This document shows, one piece after another, positions 8,223-17,248 of a stretch of DNA of 64,000 nucleotides. The notes under the pieces are model-generated. The model was given only the letters and a program-made list of their open reading frames with translations, was not told the DNA's origin and made no database searches. Source of the DNA: Methylomonas sp. LL1. Lineage in GTDB: Bacteria > Pseudomonadota > Gammaproteobacteria > Methylococcales > Methylomonadaceae. Numbering within the stretch: position 1 is the first letter of the stretch; each line of letters starts with the position of its first letter. The DNA is taken from positions 248,001 to 312,000 of the forward strand of contig NZ_CP064653.1 of assembly GCF_015711015.1 (NCBI RefSeq), read 5' to 3'. The position numbers were made by a program, and so were the translations under genes.

Positions 8223-9813
8223 GGCTGTCATTATCCCCTTCCGCGGAAATTAGCGGTAGTGTCACGGTAAAGGTGGAGCCCGAGTTTTCAATGCTGGTCA
8301 CGGTGATGTTACCTCCATGTGCCTTCAGAATGGATCGGGCCAGCGGTAAGCCCAGACCCGAGCCATCGCTACGGGACTGTTGGGCGTTATCGCTACGAAA
8401 ATGGCGCTCGAAAACCCGCTCCAGATCCTGGGCGGGAATGCCTATGCCTTGATCACTCAGGCTAAAAAAGGCTTGATTGTGCTCCAACCACAGCGCCATG
8501 GCAATATGGCCGCCAGGCTTGGAATAGCGGCAGGCATTGTCGCCTAATATGAACAACACCTGCCGCAGCCTTTGTTTATCGCCTTGAACCCAAACAGGTT
8601 GGCCGGGAGCGTCGAATGAAACCGCAATGGCGTTTTCCTCGGCCATGACTTGAAAGTCTTCAACGCTAGCGGCAATCAGTTCCTTCAGATCCAGTATATC
8701 CCATTCGAATTGTAGGTTGGCGGTTTCGGCGCGGGCCAGAAACAACAAATCGTTAACGTATTTTCCCAGTTGCATCGACAGTTCGACTATGCGCTGCAAG
8801 GTGTCCTTGTAATCCTCGGCATCGTGTCCGCTCCCGCGCAGCGTGACTTCGGCTTCGCCGCGAATGACCGTAATCGGCGTGCGCAGTTCGTGGCTGATAT
8901 CGGCTAAAAATTCGCGTCGCTCGCTATCCATGCGCTTCAATTCTTCATTGAGTTGATTCAACTCATGGGTGCGGGCGGCCACCCGATTTTCCAGTTCAAG
9001 CCGGCCCTGATGCAATTTTTCCTGCTGCACGCCGAGTTCGAGCGCCATTTTATTGAAGTGGCTGGCGAGGTAGGCAAACTCGTCCCGGCTATTCAGCGCG
9101 ATGCGGTAATTCAGATTGCCCGAGGCAATCTCGTTGGTGCCTTTCATCAAGGCTTCGATCGGCTTTTTGACTCTGCCCAGCAGTAATATGCCGGCCGTCA
9201 GGCTGAAGATGGCGGCGGTCACCGATGCTAAAATAGCGATCCAGCGCGACTGGCTAACCAGGCTCTCCAACTCCTGTTTGGCTTTCGCGGCTTTTTGGCG
9301 CTCGGCGTCGATGGCGGCATCGATTAGCGGTTGAAACTTGATGTCGATTTCTTCGTCGGAAAACTTGGACAAGGCTTGCACGGCCTGATCGCGCTTGCCT
9401 TGCTGGTACAAATGCTCGACTTCGTTGAAACGGTATTCGCTGGCGTCCAGAAAGGCGGTCAAATTGGCCACCCGTTCCAGTTCGGCCGGTTTGTCCTGCT
9501 GGTCGGCGTCGTTAGTCGGCTCCTTGACCGCCTCATTCCGCAAGGTCTGCATCGCTTCGAACAAACGTTGTTTGGAGGCGCCCACGCCGGCCTCGGCATC
9601 CGGCCCACCCGTTATCAAACGATCCATCTGCTGTTTGAAATAACGATAGGCTTCCTGCGACAAATTTTCGTAACGGTCGAAGGCCTGGTAGGCGCGCTGG
9701 CTACGTTGAAAATGGCCGGCGACCTGATCCGACCCCCAGTGCATCACGGCGCCCAACAGTAATACGAAGCCGAAGGATACGATGATCACCAAGGCCAGTC
9801 TGAAACGGAACAT
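8215..9813 (-). CDS. Membrane sensor histidine kinase
   Basis: 532 aa. TM1 is about 7-25; a helical periplasmic region (about 28-190) resembles a four-helix sensor; TM2 is about 192-214. HAMP follows (about 215-266), then a coiled coil, the HisKA domain with intact FLADISHELRTP (His near 307) and a full HATPase_c domain (N box GDNACRYS, G1 DQGIGIP, G2 GLGLPLA). This kinase is competent by sequence. Its 3' end overlaps the OmpR-type regulator, the expected partner. It is the third gene of a four-gene minus-strand operon that also holds a histidine-less kinase. The signal is unknown. Confidence 0.95.
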   Translation of the reverse strand: MFRFRLALVIIVSFGFVLLLGAVMHWGSDQVAGHFQRSQRAYQAFDRYENLSQEAYRYFKQQMDRLITGGPDAEAGVGASKQRLFEAMQTLRNEAVKEPTNDADQQDKPAELERVANLTAFLDASEYRFNEVEHLYQQGKRDQAVQALSKFSDEEIDIKFQPLIDAAIDAERQKAAKAKQELESLVSQSRWIAILASVTAAIFSLTAGILLLGRVKKPIEALMKGTNEIASGNLNYRIALNSRDEFAYLASHFNKMALELGVQQEKLHQGRLELENRVAARTHELNQLNEELKRMDSERREFLADISHELRTPITVIRGEAEVTLRGSGHDAEDYKDTLQRIVELSMQLGKYVNDLLFLARAETANLQFEWDILDLKELIAASVEDFQVMAEENAIAVSFDAPGQPVWVQGDKQRLRQVLFILGDNACRYSKPGGHIAMALWLEHNQAFFSLSDQGIGIPAQDLERVFERHFRSDNAQQSRSDGSGLGLPLARSILKAHGGNITVTSIENSGSTFTVTLPLISAEGDNDSHE

Positions 9814-9818
9814 CGGGA

Positions 9819-10394
9819 TTAATTACTCTCCACGCTCTCATCCATTTGTTTTTCCATCGATCGGATGGCGTCCAGTTTTTCTCGCAACAATCGGTTTTCG
9901 TCCTTTTTGGGTTCCGCGGTTTCTTTCGATTCAAGCACGGTTTTGACTTTTTTCTGTTTTTGTTCGGCCGTGTTCAATTTTTTCGACTGGTTATGCATGC
10001 GCGTCAAGGTCTGGGTGTGAATGGCTATCAGCCTTTGCACCCGTTCATCGGAAGCATAGCCGGGACTGACCGCTTGGACGCCGTCCAGAATCCTCGGAAT
10101 GTCGCCGCAAGCCTCGGAAAGCAGTCTGCCTACCATCAGGTGTAACTGTTTGCCGTCCGAAGGCGAGAGCTTTTGGGTATTCAGCAACGATCTGCAAACA
10201 TCGGCCCGGCCGGATTCCGGCATATTGGCCATGCTGGCGCCGAAGGCAAGTAGTTCATCGATACCGGATTGGGCGTAAGGATCGTAAATATCGGCCGGCC
10301 GGTTCGAATAGGCGGAATTGTAGCCGGCGCAGCCGGGCAGTAAAAAAAACAGCGAAGATAACAGCAGTAAACGCATGGCTAAATAGAGTGACAT
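9819..10394 (-). CDS. Lipoprotein in kinase operon (QseG/YfhG-like position)
   Basis: 191 aa. Signal sequence with lipobox LLPGC (Cys 22 from this start, Cys 16 from the ATG at 10376), so a lipid-anchored envelope protein. The remainder is helical: a segment with conserved-looking LLAFGASMA and LHLMVGRLLSEA, then a Lys/Glu-rich coiled coil ending REKLDAIRSMEKQMDES. Its place directly after a GlrK-like kinase matches the E. coli glrK-qseG order, where QseG is an outer-membrane lipoprotein modulating the kinase. Sequence similarity to QseG is weak by eye, so that relation is inference from gene order and architecture. Confidence 0.78.
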   Translation of the reverse strand: MSLYLAMRLLLLSSLFFLLPGCAGYNSAYSNRPADIYDPYAQSGIDELLAFGASMANMPESGRADVCRSLLNTQKLSPSDGKQLHLMVGRLLSEACGDIPRILDGVQAVSPGYASDERVQRLIAIHTQTLTRMHNQSKKLNTAEQKQKKVKTVLESKETAEPKKDENRLLREKLDAIRSMEKQMDESVESN

Positions 10395-10411
10395 TAGAAA
10401 ATTCCGGGGTT

Positions 10412-11872
10412 TCAGGCTTCAATATCCAGCGGTAGTTGCACCCTGACTCGGGCGCCTTGATGATCCTGTCTGGGGTCGATGAATTCGATATTGCCTTGGT
10501 GATGGGTGACATACTCGCGAACCATGGCCAAGCCTAAACCGGGATTGTCGCCGGGCTGATCGGCGAGGGTTTTGTTACCGCGGTAAAACGGCTCGAATAC
10601 ATGGATACGCTGGTCGGATTCAATGCCGGGGCCGTCGTCCTCGATTTCCAATTCCAGGTGTTCCCCGGCATCGCGCAGCATGATGCGAATTTCACCGTTT
10701 GCCGGCGAATAATGGATGGCGTTGGTTAGCAATTGTTCGAATATACCGCGCAGTTGCTCCGGTATACCGTCAATCCGGATCGGACGCAGCAGTTTTTTGA
10801 TGCGTATTGACTTGGTTTGTATCGAGTCCTGAAAGGACTCGATCACTGTTTCCAGCAGTTCCTTCATGTCGACCGCTTGTTTTTGATGCGGGGCCGGCGC
10901 CGCATGGAGCTGGCTGTATTTCAGCAATTGCTCGGAGACGAGCTTCAGCTTATCGACACCGGTTCCCATTTGTTGGACGATGCCCGCTTCCGGGATCAAT
11001 TCGGGTTGATCGAGCGGGTTGGTCAGGTGTTCGCTAGCCTCGCGGATGGCTTGCAGCGGTTGCTCGATTTCACGGGCTAGATTCTGCATCAATTGCTGTT
11101 TGGAGGATTCCAGCACGATCAAATGCGTGCGCAGCCACTCCAGGCGGTCGCCCAGATAACGCAAATCGGCCGGGCCATTGACTTCGATCGGTTCTTGCAA
11201 ATCGTTGGAACCCAAGCGGCGGATCGAGCTATCCAGTTGCCGCATCGAGCGGGACAGCACCGTCAGCAAGGCCAAAACAAATGCACATGACATCGCCAGT
11301 AAAACCAATCCCTTGATCAATAGGCCTTGTTCCAGCGATTCCGATAGCTGGCGCAACTCGTTGAAAGTGTGTTCGACATGGTTTTCGAACTCGCGCGACA
11401 GGGTATTCGAGGATTCGCGCAAACCCTGAAAGGCTTCGTCTATGGGTAGTTTGAAACTATCCTCGGTTTCCGAGCCGATGATTTGCTGGTAAATCAAATT
11501 TTCCTTTTCCGACAGTTCATTGACCAGCAACGCGATTTTGTTGTCGACGTGCAGTTTCAGCAAATCGCTCAAGGCTTGTTTGAACGAAGCCCGAGCCGAT
11601 TCGTAAGACTCGCGTTCATAAGGTTGCCGCAAGGCGGGGTCCGACAACAGCACGAACAGCCGGGCCTTGCGCTCGATGTCCGAGGATTTTTGCAGCACCA
11701 GGCGTATGGTTTTGGTTTGTTCGAATACTTGGGAGTTGATGGTTCTGCCCAGGGCGGCTGTTTCCCTCAGCCCGAAAGCCGCATAGATGACGCCGACAAA
11801 AAGCGGAATCACGGCCACGGCAAAGCCCAGCACGATCAGGGATTTAAGCGATAAAAGATTTTTGAATTTCAT
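10412..11872 (-). CDS. GlrK-like histidine kinase lacking the phospho-acceptor histidine
   Basis: 486 aa from ATG 11872 (MKFKNLLSLK); an in-frame ATG at 11902 adds ten residues. TM1 is about 10-32, a periplasmic four-helix region follows, and TM2 is about 185-205. The layout resembles E. coli GlrK/QseE (RLGSNDL, GPADLRYLGDRLEWL). In the dimerisation helix the H box reads LAREIEQPLQAI: Arg 267 (codon CGT, plus-strand 11072-11074) replaces the His. The ATPase domain keeps LLTNAIHYSP, DDGPGIE and GLGLAMVREY. It could bind ATP but not autophosphorylate in the usual way. It may be an accessory or ligand-sensing partner. One transition (CGT from CAT) explains the change, so a sequencing error must be excluded. 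Confidence 0.88.
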   Translation of the reverse strand: MKFKNLLSLKSLIVLGFAVAVIPLFVGVIYAAFGLRETAALGRTINSQVFEQTKTIRLVLQKSSDIERKARLFVLLSDPALRQPYERESYESARASFKQALSDLLKLHVDNKIALLVNELSEKENLIYQQIIGSETEDSFKLPIDEAFQGLRESSNTLSREFENHVEHTFNELRQLSESLEQGLLIKGLVLLAMSCAFVLALLTVLSRSMRQLDSSIRRLGSNDLQEPIEVNGPADLRYLGDRLEWLRTHLIVLESSKQQLMQNLAREIEQPLQAIREASEHLTNPLDQPELIPEAGIVQQMGTGVDKLKLVSEQLLKYSQLHAAPAPHQKQAVDMKELLETVIESFQDSIQTKSIRIKKLLRPIRIDGIPEQLRGIFEQLLTNAIHYSPANGEIRIMLRDAGEHLELEIEDDGPGIESDQRIHVFEPFYRGNKTLADQPGDNPGLGLAMVREYVTHHQGNIEFIDPRQDHQGARVRVQLPLDIEA

Positions 11873-12029
11873 CCGCGCGCAAGAAGTAAATAACCCGTCC
11901 ATGGTAACGGTAAATCCGATTTTAATGAAAATTTCAGGTCAAAGCCTGTGATGATCGGGTACATTGGTTTTTTGAAGTGATCCGGTACGGCGTCGGTTTG
12001 CTAATGCTTTGATTTATCTATTCCAAACA

Positions 12030-12115
12030 GGCAACGGAAACATCCGCTCATTTGACTTGTAAATGCTTATGATACGCTTAAAGTCCGGTTGCTTGTCACC
12101 TTACCATCCGTTGCC
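12030..12115. promoter_or_regulatory. 9-bp inverted repeat in divergent promoter region
   Basis: GGCAACGGA (12030-12038) and TCCGTTGCC (12107-12115) are perfect reverse complements flanking an AT-rich core that contains TTGACT (12052-12057) and TATGAT. The pair lies between the outward-facing signalling operon and the large exported protein gene. It could be a paired operator site or chance; no known regulator consensus is recognised. Confidence 0.3.
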
Positions 12116-12139
12116 GCCGATTTGCCAGGTTAAAACATT

Positions 12140-15100
12140 ATGAGACGAGTTTCCGCGATGGTGATCGCATTGTTCGCGATAGCTGCTTTGTGCTTGGCGC
12201 ATGCCGATAACGCGGCGACACTACCGATTCAGACCTCGAGTTCATGGCCGGCTTTATTGCTCGATCTGGGCGGCGAGAGCATGGCAACGGCCGGCAAAGC
12301 CGATGCCATCCAGGTAATCCAGGGAGCGGCTTCAACCCAGGAAGCCGGTATTTCGCTGCGGGCCGATAACAGCGAAGTCACGGTTTTGCATCCCGGCTTC
12401 GGCAGTTGGAAGGTCGATTTTCGGTTTCCGTTAACGGCGGCTCCGCCGGCAACGGCGTATCGATTTTGGGCCCGTTGGCGTCAAGGCGGCGAGCCGGATG
12501 TGTGTGTGCAAACTTTCGAGATTTGGGCCGGGCCGGATGCCGATCATCTGCAACAGCGGGCCACATATCAGCTAAAACCCAAGGGCTGGGAGTCGGCCTG
12601 GATCAGCAGTCAGTCCCTGGTCAGTTTAAAAGCCGACGACAAGCTAATCGAAATCCGCGACAGCGGCGCCGGGCATGATGCCAAGGTTTTTGATGCCTTT
12701 TTACTGGCGCCGCCCTTGGCTACCTTGCCCGTTAACGGAACTGTGGAAAATCCCGCCGTGCTGTTGGAACTGGGAAAATCTCCCGTTTTCGCCGGCATGG
12801 CGGCGCAACCCGGATTACGGGTTCTGGCCGGCGGCGCGCAAGCCGGCCCAGGCGCCGAATCGCTATTGACCGAAACCGATGAAGTACAGGTTTTTCACCA
12901 GGGTTTCGGGGCGTGGCAAGCCGATTTTCGTTTTCAACTCGATCCCTCGATTAAGCCTGGACGTTACCGTTTTTTCGCCCGCTACAAAAGCGGCGGCGAA
13001 GTGTCGCAAGTCACGCAGCGTTTTGTCGTCAAGGCCGGCGCCAGTCCAGAGCAAATGGCGAATCGTGCCGAATTGACCACGCTGAACAACACGCCATGGG
13101 AATATCAATGGCTGCAAGCCGAAGATATGCTGACACTATTGCCTGGCGATCGCTGGCTGGAAATCAACAACAGTGGGCAGGCGGACGGCGCCAAGGTGTT
13201 CGATGGTTTTGTGCTGAAAATGGATGCCGGAATAGGCAACTGGATGAGTGCCGAACAGGCCCGGGCCAGAAACCGGTTTTTGGCCTTGACTCAACCTGTG
13301 TCCAATCCGAAGCGGTATCTGTATGTTTTGGACGGCAAAGGCGAAAACGACAAGCTATTGTTTGCCGGGCTGGCAAGCGCGCAAGCTAAAACCCAGTATG
13401 CGCAGTTGCCGGTTTCCTACCTGATCGGCGAGCAGGCCGAGACGCTGGCAAACCGTTTGAACATCAGCCAATTTCCCGCTGCGGTAATCAGTGACGATCA
13501 TCATACCTTGCTGGGCGTATTGAGCCGGCCCAAGAGCGAAACCGAGGTGGTGCAATTCTTGGCCGAACCCGAAAAAGCCGGCGGCATGCCGACCCCAACC
13601 GTAGCCGTGGCCGATAAAGCCACAACCATGCAACACGGCATGCCCGCCGCCTGGTTGGTGGGTGGCGTGCAGGATGGTCTGGCGGGGATGTCGGTAGCCG
13701 GTCTGGACAGCGAAAGCGTGTTGCGGCCCAATCCCGGCCAAGCCTATTTGAGTTTGCAAATGATGGGCGGCGAAATGAAAACCTGGCAGCCCGCGCAACC
13801 CCAGCTCGACGGCAGTGTCGACATTTTGAAATCTACTCCGCATGCCTACGGCTGGTCGCGCGGCACCGGTTATGCCCAGCTTTATCTGCATACCGGGCAG
13901 GCGACCCAGGCCTGGTTGCATCTAACCCAATCCGGCATCAAAACCGCCGTCTGGCTGGATGGAAAAACATTGGAGGTTGTCGATGATCCCCGGCCGCCGG
14001 CGGGATGGGGAACGGCCGGCGAGCGGATTAAAACCTTGCTGAAAGGGCTGAAGACCGAAGGCTTGACGGCAACCGCTGTTGCCGAACAGCACGAAACGCC
14101 ACGGATGGCCAAGCTGGAACTGGCGCCGGGTTGGCATAGCTTGCTGCTGAAACTGGCAATGCAGCACGATGAAGGCCAGCGCTTCTTCTTTAAGGCGCTA
14201 TTCACCGATAGCCAGGGGCAAGCTATCAATGGTTTGCAAACCCAACTTGATGATCCTACCGTTAATCCGGCGCTGAATCGGATCGCGTCCCAAATCCGGC
14301 CGCTGATCCGTGTCGATGCGCCGGCCAATTTACCGCATCCGGGTGACAGGATAAAACTGAAGCTGGATATGCGCTGGCATCCGATATTGGAACAAACTCG
14401 ATTGCCGGCTCCGCTGCCGCGCTTTAAAGCCAAATTGCTGCTGCGGTTGCTGGACTATAACGGCAAACAAATCGGGCAGAGGGAAGTTCATGATCTGTTT
14501 CCGGGACAGGTTGAAATCGATTTCGACCGGATCGAACTGCCGGGTTACTACGCGGTTTATCCGTCTCTGCACGCCGAGGATGGGCAATTGATCATGAACT
14601 ATCCCGCCGACGGCTTTTCGGTGGTGGCGGGCGCGGCCGAACAAAAGCAGCGGCTGGCCGACAAAAAACTGTGGAACAACGATTATTACGCGCTGGCCGA
14701 TGGCGATAAAAGCTTTAGCCAAACGGGCGATTATTTTAGCTGGCTGCAACGCATGGGAATTTTTAACAGCTACGGTAGTTATCCGGGCTTCGATGCCCAA
14801 TACCGAGCTAAATGGGAACAAGCCAAACAATCGGGTTTGCAAGTGTTTGCCGATTCGGCCGGCGATAGCCACTGGCTGAACGACAAGCCGGAAGATGGTC
14901 GGCGTTTCATCGACGCCGCCGCCGGCTATAGCCGTTATTTCAAGTCCAGCAACGAGATAGACATTCGCCACGAACCCGAATGGCAAAAATTGCGCGAGCC
15001 GGCGCATTGGCTGGAACGGGCTAAATCTGAATATCAGCGGATTCATCAAGCGCGCAAGGACGGTCATTATGTCGGAGGCAGTCTGGTGCGTCCGGCGGAG

Positions 15101-15781
15101 GGCGACTGGTTCAAACAAGTGCTGCAACTGGGTCTGGATCGCTATCAGGATGCCTGGGATGTGCATGCCTATCCGCAAAAATCCCCGCGTTTCGGCCAGC
15201 CTTTGGGTAACGGCGAGACCGAGGACGAACGCGGCGTGCTGGCGGTGTATGCAGGTTTGGGTAAAAAAAATACCCTGCCGTTCTGGTTGGGCGAAACCGG
15301 TGCCAAAGCCATGCATGGTTTTAGCGGCAGGCGCTGGCAGGCGGAGCAGGTGGCTAAAATGATCGCCTGGGTCAACAGTCGCCGGGATTATCTGGGCCTG
15401 GCCTTTTGTATCGCGCATGAGTACGATCAGGCCTATGGCCGGATCTGGGATTATTCCATGGGCCACAAACCCGGCGAGGCGGCCTTATACACCGCCGGCG
15501 CCTTGATCGACGGTTTGCCGTATCAAGCCGTCGATACGCGCGATGCGGCTATCCAAGCGGCCAAGTTTGGTTCAACCTTCATGGTCTGGCGCGATGACGC
15601 GGCCGTTAGCGAATGGCCGTTACGGCTCGATCCGGGCAAAACCTGGGTGATGGTGGATGTGGTGGGGAATAATCAGGCATTAACAGTCGACGCTACTTCC
15701 GGCAATGCGAATATCCCTATTTCCGCCAGTCCGGTCTATGTGCTGCCGAAAACCGACTATGAGCGGTTGACCCGAAATTAG
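12140..15781 (+). CDS. Large exported multi-domain protein with glycosidase (clan GH-A-like) domain
   Basis: 1213 aa with a signal peptide (about 1-22, ending LAHA). Two related beta-sandwich modules follow in tandem (about 33-195 and 205-360), sharing V-hydrophobic-HxGFGxW, DFRF, YRF-ARW/Y, L-EI--SG and AKVFD-F motifs. A thioredoxin-like stretch without CxxC comes next (about 390-470), then beta-rich carbohydrate-binding-like sequence, and a (beta/alpha)8-like domain (about 840-1130). That domain shows SSNEID (possible acid/base Glu), WDVHAYP and WLGETGA (possible nucleophile Glu). It is probably a periplasmic or surface enzyme acting on a polysaccharide. The exact glycoside hydrolase family and substrate are not recognised. 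The gene stands alone. Confidence 0.8.
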   Translation: MRRVSAMVIALFAIAALCLAHADNAATLPIQTSSSWPALLLDLGGESMATAGKADAIQVIQGAASTQEAGISLRADNSEVTVLHPGFGSWKVDFRFPLTAAPPATAYRFWARWRQGGEPDVCVQTFEIWAGPDADHLQQRATYQLKPKGWESAWISSQSLVSLKADDKLIEIRDSGAGHDAKVFDAFLLAPPLATLPVNGTVENPAVLLELGKSPVFAGMAAQPGLRVLAGGAQAGPGAESLLTETDEVQVFHQGFGAWQADFRFQLDPSIKPGRYRFFARYKSGGEVSQVTQRFVVKAGASPEQMANRAELTTLNNTPWEYQWLQAEDMLTLLPGDRWLEINNSGQADGAKVFDGFVLKMDAGIGNWMSAEQARARNRFLALTQPVSNPKRYLYVLDGKGENDKLLFAGLASAQAKTQYAQLPVSYLIGEQAETLANRLNISQFPAAVISDDHHTLLGVLSRPKSETEVVQFLAEPEKAGGMPTPTVAVADKATTMQHGMPAAWLVGGVQDGLAGMSVAGLDSESVLRPNPGQAYLSLQMMGGEMKTWQPAQPQLDGSVDILKSTPHAYGWSRGTGYAQLYLHTGQATQAWLHLTQSGIKTAVWLDGKTLEVVDDPRPPAGWGTAGERIKTLLKGLKTEGLTATAVAEQHETPRMAKLELAPGWHSLLLKLAMQHDEGQRFFFKALFTDSQGQAINGLQTQLDDPTVNPALNRIASQIRPLIRVDAPANLPHPGDRIKLKLDMRWHPILEQTRLPAPLPRFKAKLLLRLLDYNGKQIGQREVHDLFPGQVEIDFDRIELPGYYAVYPSLHAEDGQLIMNYPADGFSVVAGAAEQKQRLADKKLWNNDYYALADGDKSFSQTGDYFSWLQRMGIFNSYGSYPGFDAQYRAKWEQAKQSGLQVFADSAGDSHWLNDKPEDGRRFIDAAAGYSRYFKSSNEIDIRHEPEWQKLREPAHWLERAKSEYQRIHQARKDGHYVGGSLVRPAEGDWFKQVLQLGLDRYQDAWDVHAYPQKSPRFGQPLGNGETEDERGVLAVYAGLGKKNTLPFWLGETGAKAMHGFSGRRWQAEQVAKMIAWVNSRRDYLGLAFCIAHEYDQAYGRIWDYSMGHKPGEAALYTAGALIDGLPYQAVDTRDAAIQAAKFGSTFMVWRDDAAVSEWPLRLDPGKTWVMVDVVGNNQALTVDATSGNANIPISASPVYVLPKTDYERLTRN

Positions 15782-15833
15782 TGCCGATTAACCAAGCGGG
15801 CGGTTGTAGTGTTAGAACTCATATTGCAGGACT

Positions 15834-16181
15834 TCATAACTCTGATGCGTTAGTCAGGCAGTGTTCATAGAACGCCCTATCCTCGGCGGACAAAACGAGG
15901 CGATTGAATCCCGGCCAGCCTTGTAACTGCGCGACCGCCAAGTTCCATGCATCTTTGAAATAGCTGTCATCAAGAGTATGCCGGTCTAAGTCGTGAAAAA
16001 GGATAAGCCTCGCGATCCAAAGGTCAGCTAATTTTTCGCGGCCATCTTCGGAGAGCCCAACGATGAAAAGCCCCTCATCGTCCCAGACTAAGCAACCCTT
16101 CAGTGCTTCGTAACCGGGTTTCAAGCTTGGGTTGTACTCAAGACTCTCGATTAGCTGGCGGTCTTCAGCGCTGAAATACAT
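15834..16181 (-). CDS. Hypothetical protein (orphan, AT-rich patch)
   Basis: 115 aa from ATG 16181 (MYFSAEDRQLIESLEY); an ATG at 16217 would add twelve residues. No signal peptide or membrane helix. The protein is acidic and Trp/Leu-rich, with LVWDDEGLFIVGLSEDGREKLADLWIAR in pieces, and no family is recognised. Two SAEDR motifs occur, one near each end (about residues 3-7 and 100-104). It lies in a stretch with lower GC and different codon choice from its neighbours, suggesting acquisition. It may form a pair with the next upstream orphan gene. Confidence 0.65.
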   Translation of the reverse strand: MYFSAEDRQLIESLEYNPSLKPGYEALKGCLVWDDEGLFIVGLSEDGREKLADLWIARLILFHDLDRHTLDDSYFKDAWNLAVAQLQGWPGFNRLVLSAEDRAFYEHCLTNASEL

Positions 16182-16263
16182 CTTTAATACTCGCTGATAG
16201 GAGCTAATGATAGGCATGATCCACGCAGCGAAGCGAAGCCGGGCTGATGCGTTGGTTGGGCTA

Positions 16264-16905
16264 TCATTTCAGAAATTCTGAGATTTCAAGTGCTGCCGTA
16301 CTAAGAGTTACACCGACAAAGAGCCACGATGCACCAATAGCAGAAATGTGTACTCCACCAGTACCGGTTGCTTCAAGTTTACTATGAAGCGAATCAACTT
16401 CCGATTGTCTCTCGCGTTCCTCGTTTTTCAGAGCATCAGAAACTTTTCGGAACTCGTCATCCATTTCCTTTTCAGTTCCAGTAATTCGCTCATGAATCAA
16501 AGTGATATTTCGCTCAAGAGATGCAATGCGATCCTCAATAGTAGGGTTTGTACCAGGGTTATGAGTTGAGTGGGCCCGTGCTTTTCCGGTCGTAAGAAAG
16601 CCCGAACCCGAAACAGTAGCTGTATATTGTCGTCGAAGTAGTGGAAACCCTGTTAACCAGGATTTTGCCTTAGCAACAAAAGAAGGTTGCCCGAAGAGAA
16701 CTCTTGTTTCAGATATACCCCAAATGACGGTGGCAATCCCAAGAATTTGAAGTGCCAGACCTGTGATGCGAATAACCGGCTCCGGGGTATTTGGCCGAAG
16801 AGATATGATGAGAGCGACTAAAATCACACCTACCGAGAACCAAGTGTAGCGAGCCTCAGCCAACCAAGGCCTAATGGCTTTAATTCGTGAGATATTTATT
16901 TGCAT
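16264..16905 (-). CDS. Hypothetical membrane protein with coiled coil
   Basis: 213 aa. Hydrophobic segments at about 21-37 and 46-65 form an N-terminal hairpin, and a third lies near the C-terminus (about 187-206). Between them (about 125-172) is a heptad-like coiled coil (EDRIASLERNITLIHERI, EEREQ-type repeats). No enzyme motif is visible. AT-rich codon use sets it apart from the flanking chromosome. Such small TM-coiled-coil-TM proteins occur in accessory and defence islands, but nothing here assigns a role. Confidence 0.7.
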   Translation of the reverse strand: MQINISRIKAIRPWLAEARYTWFSVGVILVALIISLRPNTPEPVIRITGLALQILGIATVIWGISETRVLFGQPSFVAKAKSWLTGFPLLRRQYTATVSGSGFLTTGKARAHSTHNPGTNPTIEDRIASLERNITLIHERITGTEKEMDDEFRKVSDALKNEERERQSEVDSLHSKLEATGTGGVHISAIGASWLFVGVTLSTAALEISEFLK

Positions 16906-17059
16906 GGGAACCCTTTTCTATATTCCTAACAAATGATTGGATAGTTTTCGTATATCTACCAAGAAACTTGCATCCTCCTAATAAGTCTTTGATAGGCAAG
17001 GATTCTCCCTTTTTGTATATCATTCAGCTCGTACTTATCAGGGCTTTTAGAGGTTGTGA

Positions 17060-17248
17060 TGCGACAACTTCGGCGGGCGTTCGAAGCTCTGCTGGTCGCT
17101 GTTGGATTCGGTCGAGTCAATTATTCAGTTGCCCGAGAATGCCGAAGCCAAGTCCTTGGGACGGCAATCTTATCCGGAACAGGCGTCGCTTCAACGCTTT
17201 ACTGACACGGTGATTTGGTTGGAAATAATTTCCTTGAATTCATTGTAG
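17060..17248 (+). pseudogene. Possible gene remnant (C-terminal fragment)
   Basis: A 62-codon open stretch bounded upstream by TGA (17057-17059) and ending in TAG (17246-17248), with protein-like composition (SLLDSVESIIQLPENAEAKS, then QRFTDTVIWLEI) but no start codon or ribosome site. It looks like the end of a decayed gene. The parent family is not recognised. Its stop codon falls inside the adjoining inverted repeat. Chance openness cannot be excluded. Confidence 0.3.

Noticed and set aside
7476-8270. 264-codon plus-strand ORF opposite the response regulator
   Set aside because: Antisense shadow of a clear OmpR-family gene; composition mirrors its codons and no motif is present.
14330-15466. 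378-codon minus-strand ORF within the large exported protein gene
   Set aside because: Shadow in GC-rich coding sequence. The plus-strand frame has a signal peptide and motifs; the antisense has none.
16255-16261. GTTGGGC between the two orphan genes, like one half of an integron attC core
   Set aside because: No matching RYYYAAC partner lies within about 140 bp on either side in the right orientation, so no attC structure can be drawn.
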